Below, piece by piece: positions 6,337 through 12,593 of a stretch of 16,283 bases of DNA. Source of the stretch: AC-52 sp044870295 (GTDB lineage Bacteria > Actinomycetota > UBA4738); the NCBI GenBank assembly GCA_044870295.1, contig JBIOYQ010000041.1, forward strand, positions 1 through 16,283, read 5' to 3'. Under the pieces are notes generated by a model. It saw only the letters and a list, made by a program, of their open reading frames with translations, had not been told where the DNA came from and searched no databases. The position numbers and the translations under genes were made by a program. Within the stretch, counting starts at the first letter, position 1; the number at the start of each line of letters is the position of its first letter.

Positions 6337-7995
6337 TCAGAACCGCGGCGTCTCCGTGTACTCCCCGAAGACGTCCCGGAGGGCCCCCACGATCTCGCCC
6401 TCCGTGCAGTACGCGCGGGCGCAGTCCACAAGGAGTGGGATCAGGTTCTCGTCGGTCGCCGCCGCGGCCTTCAACGCTTCCAGCGACCGTTCGGCCGTTT
6501 CCCCGTCGCGGGCGCCCCGAAGCTTCTGCACCGAGGCGATCTGCCGTTCTTCCGTCTCGGGGGGGATGACCAGCATGTCGATGGGGCCCTCGTTGGGGTC
6601 CACGAACTCGTTGACCCCCACCTTGACCAGCCGCCCCTTCTCGTACAGCTCCTGCTCCCGGAACGCCGCGTCGGCGATCTCGGACTGGAAGTAGCCCCGT
6701 TCGATCCCCGCCAGCATGCCCTCCAGCATCGAGCCCCTGCCCATCTCCCGGATCTTGTCGAAGTACTCCTCGGCCGCGGACTCCATCCGGTCGGTCAGCG
6801 CCTCCACGAAGTACGAGCCGCCCAGCGGGTCGATCACGTTGGCCACGCCCGTCTCGTACGCCACGATCTGCTGGGTTCGCAGCGCGATCTGCGCGGCCTT
6901 CTCGGTTGGGAGGGCCAGCACCTCGTCGAGGGCGTTCGTGTGCAGGGACTGCGTCCCGCCGAGCACCGCGGCCAGGGCCTCGATGGCCGTCCGCACGATG
7001 TTGTTCTCGGGCTGCTGCGCGGTCGGCGAACACCCCGCGGTCTGTGTGTGGAACCGGAGCCGCCAGCTCACCTCGTCCTTCGCCCCGTAGTGGTCGCGCA
7101 GCCACCGCGCCCAGATCCGCCGGGCCGCCCGGTACTTGGCGATCTCCTCGAAGAAGTCGATGTGAGCGTTGAAGAAGAACGACAGGCCCTGGGAGAAGTG
7201 GTCGACGTCGAGCCCGCGATCGCGTCCGAGCTCGACGTAGCTGAACCCGTCGGCCAGCGTGAACGCCAGCTCCTGTTGTGCCGTCGAGCCCGCCTCGCGG
7301 ATGTGGTAGCCGCTCACGCTGATCGGATGGAACTTGGGAACCTCCCGGGCGCAGAACTCGATCAGGTCACCGATCAGTCGCAGGTGCGGCCGCGGAGGGA
7401 AGATCCACTCCTTCTGGGCGATGTACTCCTTCAGGATGTCGGTCTGCAGGGTCCCGTCCAGGGTGTTCCACGGCACGCCCTGCTCCTCCGCCGCGGCCAG
7501 AAAGAAGGCGAACAGGATGGTGGCCGGCCCGCTGATGGTCATGGACGTGGTGATGCCACCCAGGGGAATCCCGGCGAACAGGGTCTCGAAGTCGGCCAGT
7601 GAGTCCGTGGCCACGCCGCACCGGCCCACCTCGCCCTCGCTGCGCGGGTCGTCCGAGTCCCTGCCCATCAGGGTCGGCATGTCGAAGGCGACCGACAGTC
7701 CGCCCTGCCCCTGCTTCAACAGGAACTTGTACCGGGCGTTGGTCTCCTCCGCCGAACCGAACCCGGCGAACTGCCGCATGGTCCACAGCCGGCCCCGGTA
7801 CATGGTGTGGTACACGCCCCGGGTCATCGGGTAATGCCCCGGGTACCCCAGATCCCGTTCGTAGTCGAGGTCCTTCAGGTCCTCCGGGGTGTACAACGGC
7901 TCCAGCGGCTCTCCGGACAGCGTCTGGAAATCGGCGTCCCGCTCCCCCGCCTTTCGGTAGTGGTCCCGCCAGCGCTCGAACCCGTCCTCAGCCAT
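6337..7995 (-). CDS. Coenzyme-B12-dependent acyl-CoA mutase large subunit, isobutyryl-CoA-mutase-like
   Basis: This 552-residue TIM-barrel subunit of the methylmalonyl-CoA mutase family catalyses a radical carbon-skeleton rearrangement of an acyl-CoA. It shows the family motifs T-M-R-Q-F-A-G-F-G (residues 72-80), G-T-L-Q-T-D-I-L-K-E (181-190) and S-G-Y-H (228-231, with Tyr230 and His231 matching Tyr243 and His244 of methylmalonyl-CoA mutase). The residues that set substrate choice are Phe76 and Gln194. Methylmalonyl-CoA mutase has Tyr89 and Arg207; isobutyryl-CoA mutase has Phe80 and Gln198, with the same spacing of 118. A branched or straight C4 acyl-CoA is therefore likelier than methylmalonyl-CoA. 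The length matches IcmA (about 566). There is no B12-binding domain, so a small subunit must be encoded elsewhere. The ATG at 7995 was chosen over the GTG at 8001 because AGGAG lies seven bases before it. It follows meaB by 15 bases. Confidence 0.9.
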   Translation of the reverse strand: MAEDGFERWRDHYRKAGERDADFQTLSGEPLEPLYTPEDLKDLDYERDLGYPGHYPMTRGVYHTMYRGRLWTMRQFAGFGSAEETNARYKFLLKQGQGGLSVAFDMPTLMGRDSDDPRSEGEVGRCGVATDSLADFETLFAGIPLGGITTSMTISGPATILFAFFLAAAEEQGVPWNTLDGTLQTDILKEYIAQKEWIFPPRPHLRLIGDLIEFCAREVPKFHPISVSGYHIREAGSTAQQELAFTLADGFSYVELGRDRGLDVDHFSQGLSFFFNAHIDFFEEIAKYRAARRIWARWLRDHYGAKDEVSWRLRFHTQTAGCSPTAQQPENNIVRTAIEALAAVLGGTQSLHTNALDEVLALPTEKAAQIALRTQQIVAYETGVANVIDPLGGSYFVEALTDRMESAAEEYFDKIREMGRGSMLEGMLAGIERGYFQSEIADAAFREQELYEKGRLVKVGVNEFVDPNEGPIDMLVIPPETEERQIASVQKLRGARDGETAERSLEALKAAAATDENLIPLLVDCARAYCTEGEIVGALRDVFGEYTETPRF

Positions 7996-8010
7996 CCACA
8001 CGCTCCTGGG

Positions 8011-8967
8011 TCAGTGATCCTGTGAACCAGTATCGCCGAGGCTGTCGATGAGCGACGCGGCCGCCGCATAGGGGTCGATGCGGCGCTCGGACAGGTCGCT
8101 GGCCAGCCCGTCGGCCTCGCCGCCCAGCAGCTCGGCCGTCCGTTCGCGCAGCCGGAACGCCACCATGCTCCGAACCTCCTCCACGATCCGCTTCCTGCGC
8201 TTCTCCGCCAGGGCCCCGGATTCCTCCTGGTGCTTCCGGTGCGACTGGATGGCGTCCCACAACTCGTCGACGCCCTCGCCCGTGACCGTCGACGTCTTCA
8301 CGATGGGGGGCGTCCATGCCATCGATGGCCCCATACGGAGCATGCTCTTCAGGTCGCGCGCCGCGTCGCCGGCGCCCTCCTTGTCGGCCTTGTTCACCAC
8401 GAATACATCGGCGATCTCCAGGATGCCGGCCTTCGCCACCTGGACGTAGTCGCCCCAGCCCGGCGCCACCACCACCAGGGTCGTGTCGGTGGCGGTGGCC
8501 ACCTCCACCTCGGCCTGCCCCACCCCCACGGTCTCCACGACGATCAGGTCCTTGCCCGAGGCGTCCAGGATGCGGAGCGCCTCCGGTGCGGCCAGCGCCA
8601 TCCCTCCCAGATGCCCTCGCGTGGCCATGGACCGGATGAACACTCCTGGATCCGTGGCGTGCGCCTGCATCCGAAGCCGGTCGCCCAGCAGTGCTCCCCC
8701 GGTGAACGGGGACGTGGGATCGATGGCCAGGACGGCAACGGTCGCGTCGCGAGCCCGGGCCGCCCGCACCAACTGTTCCGCCAGCGAAGACTTCCCCACC
8801 CCGGGCGAGCCGGTCAGGCCGACCGTGTAGGCGCGACCCGTCTTCGCGAACAGAGCCTCCGAAAGCGCCGGAAGAGTGGGCGAGCCGTCCTCGACCAGGG
8901 AGATCGCCCGGGCCACCGCTCGCCGGTCGCCGGCCAGGATGCGCTCGGCCAGCTCCTTCGACTTCAT
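8011..8967 (-). CDS. meaB: MeaB-type G3E GTPase, mutase chaperone
   Basis: This 318-residue protein is a G3E-family GTPase of the MeaB/ArgK group, which guards B12-dependent acyl-CoA mutases by gating cofactor loading and removing damaged cobalamin. The P-loop is G-S-P-G-V-G-K-S (53-60). The family segment D-P-T-S-P-F-T-G-G-A-L-L-G-D-R is at 83-97, E-T-V-G-V-G-Q at 145-151 and the guanine-specificity motif N-K-A-D at 192-195. The length is typical. The mutase gene follows 15 bases downstream, the classic pairing. There is no ribosome binding site before the ATG, but TATCCT lies eight bases upstream, so the pair is probably transcribed from its own leaderless promoter and not only by read-through from the ABC operon. 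The old name ArgK (arginine kinase) should not be used for function. Confidence 0.93.
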   Translation of the reverse strand: MKSKELAERILAGDRRAVARAISLVEDGSPTLPALSEALFAKTGRAYTVGLTGSPGVGKSSLAEQLVRAARARDATVAVLAIDPTSPFTGGALLGDRLRMQAHATDPGVFIRSMATRGHLGGMALAAPEALRILDASGKDLIVVETVGVGQAEVEVATATDTTLVVVAPGWGDYVQVAKAGILEIADVFVVNKADKEGAGDAARDLKSMLRMGPSMAWTPPIVKTSTVTGEGVDELWDAIQSHRKHQEESGALAEKRRKRIVEEVRSMVAFRLRERTAELLGGEADGLASDLSERRIDPYAAAASLIDSLGDTGSQDH

Positions 8968-8975
8968 GAGAACGG

Positions 8976-8981
8976 AGGATA
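8976..8981 (-). promoter_or_regulatory. Putative -10 box (TATCCT) for meaB and the mutase
   Basis: TATCCT on the minus strand is eight bases before the meaB ATG, inside the 30-base gap after the MalF-like gene. No ribosome binding site is present, which suits a leaderless transcript. The -35 region is not recognisable. Confidence 0.5.
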
Positions 8982-8997
8982 CGCCGCGCCCCTCCGC

Positions 8998-9879
8998 CTA
9001 CACCACGAACGCGTGCCGCCAGCGCCGGACGATCCGGTACTGCAGGAAGACGATCACACCCGTGATCACGAACATCGCCAGGGTTGCCGCGGAGGCGTAC
9101 CCGTACCGGAGGTACTCGAAGGCGTTCCGGTAGATGAAGAGCGGAAGGTAGGTCGTTGCGTAGGGAGGCGGGCCCCCATCGGTGAGGATGAGGGCGGGCA
9201 CGAAGTTCGCCTGGAAGCTGTAGATGGTGTCCCGGAAGAGCAACAACAGGAGTGTGGGCGCCATCATCGGGAGCGTGATGCGCCGGAACACGTTGAACGA
9301 CCTGCTTCCTTCGATCGAGGCCAGCTCGTAGAGCTCGGCCGGGATCTCCTGGCGGGTGGCCAGGGCGACCACGAAGCCCTCCCCGATCGTGAACAGGCTC
9401 ATGATGACGATGGCGGACTGGGCCGCGGTGGGATTGGTGAGCCACCCTGGCGTGAAGTCGCCGAACAGCCCCAGGAACAGGTTCACCGGCCCGAACAGCG
9501 GATTGAAGAGCCACAGCCACAGGAGGGCGTAGGCGACGTCGGGCACGACCGTTGGCAGGTATGCCGCGGTCCGGTAGGCCCCGACCGCTCGAAAGCGCTT
9601 GTGCAGGAGCAGCGCCAGGCCCAGGGCGCCGGCCAGCCGGAGGGGAACGGCGGTCACCGCGTACATCAGGGAGTTGCGCAGGGAGATCCGGAAGATCGAA
9701 TCGCCGAACAGCTCCTGGAAGTTGTCGAACCGGATGAACTCGGCGGGCCGGATCAAGTCGTACCGGTAGAACGCCAGGATGAACGTGATGATCGCCGGGA
9801 CGACGATGAGGATGGTGACCCCGATGAGGTAGGGCGCGAGCATCAGGAGCAGCCCCCTGCGCTCGCGATCGCGGATCAC
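8998..9879 (-). CDS. Carbohydrate ABC transporter permease, MalF/UgpA-like
   Basis: This 293-residue inner-membrane permease of a carbohydrate-uptake (CUT1-type) ABC importer has six predicted helices. The cytoplasmic EAA loop that docks on the ATPase is at about 181-204 (E-L-A-S-I-E-G-S-R-S-F-N-V-F-R-R-I with L-P after it). The family signature T-D-G-G-P-P-P-Y-A-T-T-Y-L (233-245) and I-Y-R-N-A-F follow. The open frame reaches far upstream into the ATPase gene, but the GTG at 9879 is the likely start: it overlaps the ATPase stop as GTGA and gives the normal length. Translation is then coupled to the ATPase. It is the last gene of the transporter operon. The sugar or polyol substrate cannot be deduced. 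Confidence 0.92.
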   Translation of the reverse strand: MIRDRERRGLLLMLAPYLIGVTILIVVPAIITFILAFYRYDLIRPAEFIRFDNFQELFGDSIFRISLRNSLMYAVTAVPLRLAGALGLALLLHKRFRAVGAYRTAAYLPTVVPDVAYALLWLWLFNPLFGPVNLFLGLFGDFTPGWLTNPTAAQSAIVIMSLFTIGEGFVVALATRQEIPAELYELASIEGSRSFNVFRRITLPMMAPTLLLLLFRDTIYSFQANFVPALILTDGGPPPYATTYLPLFIYRNAFEYLRYGYASAATLAMFVITGVIVFLQYRIVRRWRHAFVV

Positions 9880-10943
9880 GAGCGCTGCACCAGCGTCTGG
9901 CCCGTGTCCGCGTCGAACAGGTACGCGTCTCGTCCTGGGATCCGAACGAAGACCGTCCGTCCGAGGGTGGCACCCAATTCGGAGTCCACGCGAGCGACCA
10001 ATTGGTAGCCGCCGAGCGAGAGATAGAGGTAGGTCTCGGGACCGGCGTTCTCCAGGACGTCCACCACAGCCCGTGCCCCGTGGCCGTTCACGTCGACCCG
10101 AACATGCTCTGGACGGATGCCCAGCTCCAACGAGCGCCCATCGAGCCGGCCGGTGTGCGACGGTATCTCCAGCCGTGCCGGACCGACCCACAGGGCGCCA
10201 TCGTCCAGCACGATGGGGAGGATGTTCATGGCCGGGCTACCGACGAAACGGGCGACGAACCGGTTCACGGGTCGTCGATAGATCTCGTCCGGCGTACCGA
10301 CCTGTTGGATGATCCCGTCCCGAAGCACGGCAACGCGCTGTCCAAGGGTCAGGGCTTCCACCTGGTCGTGGGTCACGTAGAGCATGGTCGCCCCGACCCG
10401 CTGGTGCAGTTGCTTCAGCTCTGCTCGCATCCGGACCCGCAGCTGGGCGTCGAGGTTCGAGAGCGGCTCGTCCAGCAGATAGACATCCGGCCGCCGCACG
10501 AGCGCTCGGGCCAGCGCGACGCGCTGTCGCTCACCCCCCGAAAGCTGGTGCGGCTTGCGGACCAGCAGCTCCTCACACCCGACCGTGGCCGCAGACTCCC
10601 GCACCCGCACCGACATCTCCTCCTTCGGCACCCGCCGGGCGGCGAGTCCGAACCCGATGTTCTCGGCGACCGACAGATGCGGGAAGAGCGCATAGCTCTG
10701 GAAGACCATCGAGACGTTTCGAGCGAACGGAGGAAGATGGGTGACCTCCCGATCTCCTATGCGGATCGTGCCCTCCTCCGCATGCTCCAGTCCCGCCGCC
10801 ACACGCAAGGCGGTGGACTTCCCGCAGCCCGAGGGACCGACGAGTGCCATGAACTCGCCGTCCTGGACGGAGAGATCGAGGCCCCGAAGGGCCTCGATCT
10901 CCCTGTAGCTCTTCCGTACGCCGGAGAAGGCGAGATCGGCCAA
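9876..10943 (-). CDS. ABC transporter ATP-binding protein, MalK/UgpC-like
   Basis: This 355-residue ATPase energises the sugar-type importer encoded around it. The motifs are complete. Walker A is G-P-S-G-C-G-K-S (36-43), the Q-loop is F-Q82-S-Y-A-L-F-P-H and the signature is L-S-G-G-E-R-Q (134-140). Walker B is V-Y-L-L-D-E-P (154-160), the D-loop is S-N-L-D and the H-loop is T-H192-D. The C-terminal third (about 235-355) is the MalK-type regulatory region with TOBE-like beta structure. The start is TTG at 10943: the frame has a stop two codons upstream, the first internal ATG would remove Walker A flanking sequence, and the domain begins directly after this TTG. The gene lies three bases after the binding-protein stop and overlaps the MalF-like gene by four bases. 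MalK-type ATPases are sometimes shared between importers. Confidence 0.95.
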   Translation of the reverse strand: MADLAFSGVRKSYREIEALRGLDLSVQDGEFMALVGPSGCGKSTALRVAAGLEHAEEGTIRIGDREVTHLPPFARNVSMVFQSYALFPHLSVAENIGFGLAARRVPKEEMSVRVRESAATVGCEELLVRKPHQLSGGERQRVALARALVRRPDVYLLDEPLSNLDAQLRVRMRAELKQLHQRVGATMLYVTHDQVEALTLGQRVAVLRDGIIQQVGTPDEIYRRPVNRFVARFVGSPAMNILPIVLDDGALWVGPARLEIPSHTGRLDGRSLELGIRPEHVRVDVNGHGARAVVDVLENAGPETYLYLSLGGYQLVARVDSELGATLGRTVFVRIPGRDAYLFDADTGQTLVQRS

Positions 10944-10946
10944 GAT

Positions 10947-12272
10947 CTACTTCACGGCGCGGGCGAAGATGTCGGTGGTGGCGTCGATCATCTGTTGCGC
11001 CACCTCTTCCGCCGAATCACCCAAGTAGAGGCCGTTCTGGAGGGGACCCTCGACGGCGTCCTCGATCTCGGGCCAGGTGCTGATGTTCGGCACCCGGCGG
11101 ATCACCGAGATCGTGTCCAGGAACACCTGCGAGTTCGCCGGCTTCTGGTTCGGGTCCAGGAAGGCCGACGACTCGGCGACGGAAATCAGCGAGGGAACGG
11201 TTCGCCCGGTGGCAGCAACCACTGGAGCACCCTGCGGACCGAGGGCAAACTCCACGAACCGCCAGGCCGCCTCCTTGTTCTTCGACCCCGCGGTGAGGCA
11301 GTACGCATCGGAGTGGAGGATGCCCGCCGGCTGCGAGTGCTGCGGCAACGGAGCGATGTCCCAGTCGAACGAGGTGATCGTGCGGAAGCTGGGGACCACT
11401 CGCCTGGACTGAAGGAGCATGGCCATGGTCCCGTTCTGGAACCGGGTCTCGTTGTCCTCGGCCTCGAGCTCCTCGTCACCAGGGACGACCCCGTGCTCCT
11501 GGTGGAGATCGAAGAAGGCCTGCATCGCCTCGATCGCTTCGGGGCTGTCCAAGGCGAAGCCGGTGGGGTTGGTCTCGTTGTCCACCACTTCGCCACCGTT
11601 CGACCAGATGAAGGGCGCCACCCGGATGATCGAGGCTTCGACGCCCAGGCCGTACTGGTCGGTCACGCCGTCTCCGTCGAGGTCTTTGGTCAGGGTCTTG
11701 GCCATCTCGACCATCTGATCCCACGTCCAACCCTGCGATGGGGCGCTCAGCCCCGCCGCCGCGAACAGGTCCTTGTTGTAGTAGGTGACCAAGCTGGACA
11801 CGTTCTGCGGCATGCACATCAGCTGGCCGTTCACCCGAAACGCCTCCATGGGCTGCGGGTAGAAATCGGCTTCCTGGAAGACGTCCGAGGAGTCGAGGCG
11901 CGGCTGCAGCGGGTCCAGCACGCCGGTGGCTGCGAACTGTCCGAAGAAGCGGTAGTTGATCAGGAAGAGATCAGGAGGGGTTCCCCCGGCGAAGCTGGTC
12001 GACAGGCGAGCCAGGAGATCCGCGCGGTCGCTCGCCTCGATCAGGTTGACGGTGACGTTCGGCTCGGCCTGCTTGAAGGCGGCGATCAGGTCCCGACATG
12101 CCTGGATCTCCTCGGGCTCCCCGAACGTCATGAAGCTGATCTCGCCGGATACGGACGCGGCGGGTGCCAGCGAGGAGGGCGTCTGCTGCGCTCCCCCTTC
12201 GCCGCCGCACGCCGCACCCACGAGCACCAGGGCCACGACCACCCCGAGACTCCTTCCCCTGATCCGATTCAT
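10947..12272 (-). CDS. Family 1 extracellular solute-binding lipoprotein (carbohydrate type)
   Basis: The 441-residue receptor of the importer is anchored through a lipid on Cys22 (L-V-L-V-G-A-A-C). The mature part has the family 1 (SBP_bac_1) layout. It opens G-E-I-S-F-M-T-F-G, has the segment G-G-T-P-P-D-L-F-L-I-N, the hinge pattern Y-Y-N-K-D-L-F-A-A-A-G, an acidic D-L-D-G-D-G-V-T-D-Q-Y-G-L loop and a late A-W-R-F-V-E-F-A. Such receptors bind sugars, oligosaccharides, polyols or glycerol-phosphates. I used the ATG at 12272, which follows AGGGGGAAGG; an in-frame ATG at 12317 has no binding site. The gene is preceded by a manganese-riboswitch-like RNA and by a short ORF whose stop overlaps its ATG (ATGA). 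It starts the SBP-ATPase-MalF block. Confidence 0.93.
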   Translation of the reverse strand: MNRIRGRSLGVVVALVLVGAACGGEGGAQQTPSSLAPAASVSGEISFMTFGEPEEIQACRDLIAAFKQAEPNVTVNLIEASDRADLLARLSTSFAGGTPPDLFLINYRFFGQFAATGVLDPLQPRLDSSDVFQEADFYPQPMEAFRVNGQLMCMPQNVSSLVTYYNKDLFAAAGLSAPSQGWTWDQMVEMAKTLTKDLDGDGVTDQYGLGVEASIIRVAPFIWSNGGEVVDNETNPTGFALDSPEAIEAMQAFFDLHQEHGVVPGDEELEAEDNETRFQNGTMAMLLQSRRVVPSFRTITSFDWDIAPLPQHSQPAGILHSDAYCLTAGSKNKEAAWRFVEFALGPQGAPVVAATGRTVPSLISVAESSAFLDPNQKPANSQVFLDTISVIRRVPNISTWPEIEDAVEGPLQNGLYLGDSAEEVAQQMIDATTDIFARAVK

Positions 12273-12412
12273 CCGCCTTCCCCCTTCCATGGGACGCGAC
12301 GCGCTGAAGCCGCACATGCCGAGATGAGCGATCCCGGCTGATCCTTCGTCGGAATGGGGGCGCGCGAGGGGATTGACCTACCTCTTGGTGAGCCTCTTGC
12401 CCCAACGTCCAC
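12269..12412 (-). CDS. Possible 47-codon leader ORF coupled to the binding protein
   Basis: A GTG at 12412 lies seven bases after a strong GGAGG (12424-12420) and opens a 47-codon frame. The frame ends in TGA overlapping the binding-protein ATG (ATGA, 12272-12269). The predicted peptide is Gly/Arg/Ser/Pro-rich and matches no family I know, so its role would be to carry ribosomes to the next gene. The same frame stays open upstream through the riboswitch and the end of the permease gene, so openness alone is weak evidence. The support is the good ribosome binding site, the exact stop-start overlap and the hairpin that can hide that site. It may instead be non-coding leader. Confidence 0.4.
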   Translation of the reverse strand: MDVGARGSPRGRSIPSRAPIPTKDQPGSLISACAASARRVPWKGEGG

Positions 12413-12417
12413 GCCAC

Positions 12418-12446
12418 GACCTCCAGCCTGTTGACAGGCCGAGGTC
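12418..12446 (-). promoter_or_regulatory. Riboswitch expression platform: Shine-Dalgarno-hiding hairpin
   Basis: GACCUC (12446-12441), the conserved 3' strand of the aptamer, is perfectly complementary to GAGGUC (12423-12418), which contains the Shine-Dalgarno GGAGG. Between them an inner stem, GCCUG (12439-12435) with CAGGC (12430-12426) and a UCAA loop, would stack below. The outer arm uses bases that the aptamer needs for P1 (12444-12438), so the two structures exclude each other. The expected logic is that ligand-bound RNA frees the site and turns translation on. Confidence 0.65.
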
Positions 12447-12533
12447 TCGTCCCCGCGAGCGCGGGGGGCTGCGCCGGGCCGAACAACCGGCCGTGCTGAC
12501 GGCGAGCCCGCTTGTGGACTACTCCCCTGCGGC
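12438..12533 (-). promoter_or_regulatory. yybP-ykoY manganese riboswitch aptamer
   Basis: On the minus strand this 96-base RNA shows the conserved parts of the yybP-ykoY family in the right order. P1 pairs GCCG-(C)-AGG (12533-12526) with CCU-CGGC (12444-12438). Loop 1 follows at once as GGGGAGUAG (12527-12519). P3 pairs GGGCU (12509-12505) with AGCCC (12470-12466). Inside it are CGUCA (12501-12497), a perfect inner hairpin GGCCG/CGGCC (12492-12488 with 12481-12477) and CGG (12476-12474). Next is a GC hairpin (12466-12461 with 12456-12451), then the conserved GAGACCU (12448-12442). The known ligand of this class is Mn2+, and targets are usually Mn exporters (MntP, TerC, UPF0016, P-type ATPases). 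Here the next genes are a carbohydrate-type binding protein, its ATPase and a permease. The optional P2 hairpin seems reduced or missing. I matched it from memory of the consensus, without a covariance-model search. Confidence 0.85.
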
Positions 12534-12540
12534 GCGCGGG

Positions 12541-12546
12541 AGCCTA
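12541..12546 (-). promoter_or_regulatory. Putative -10 box for the riboswitch transcript
   Basis: TAGGCT fits the actinobacterial TAnnnT pattern. It lies about seven bases before the first base of riboswitch stem P1, so transcription would begin right at the aptamer. A weak GCGACT at 12570-12565 (18-base spacing) could serve as -35. The box overlaps one arm of the dyad CTACC-CCGT-GGTAG (12556-12543), a possible operator. If real, it makes the binding protein, ATPase and MalF-like permease a unit separate from the MalG-like gene. Confidence 0.35.
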
Positions 12547-12593
12547 CCACGGGGTAGTCAGGAAAGTCGCCCTCCGGCGCCTTCTCGGTGTCG

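Noticed and set aside
6298..7602. A long plus-strand open frame antisense to the mutase
   Set aside because: The mutase motifs and active-site residues lie on the other strand. The antisense product has no domain and only mirrors codon bias.
6337..7995. Classical methylmalonyl-CoA mutase (mutA) and the symbol mutA
   Set aside because: The carboxylate-binding Tyr/Arg pair is replaced by Phe/Gln, so the symbol would mislead.
7996..8001. The GTG at 8001 as the mutase start
   Set aside because: It leaves only one base after AGGAG (8007-8003), while the ATG at 7995 is seven bases away, the normal spacing.
8968..8997. A cobalamin riboswitch before meaB and the mutase
   Set aside because: The gap is only 30 bases, far too short for that aptamer, and no conserved cobalamin-box sequence is present.
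8998..10191. A 397-residue version of the MalF-like permease starting at 10191
   Set aside because: The extra 104 codons overlap the ATPase gene and encode low-complexity sequence. The GTG at 9879, overlapping the ATPase stop, gives the normal length of 293.
10002..12341. A 779-codon open frame on the plus strand across the ATPase and binding-protein genes
   Set aside because: It is antisense to two genes with complete family motifs. Its product is low-complexity, rich in Arg/Gly/Gln/His, with no recognisable domain. GC-rich codon bias keeps the opposite frame open.
12543..12556. The CTACC-CCGT-GGTAG hairpin as a terminator after the MalG-like gene
   Set aside because: The stem is only five pairs and no U-run follows. 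It overlaps a better -10 candidate, so an operator is at least as likely.
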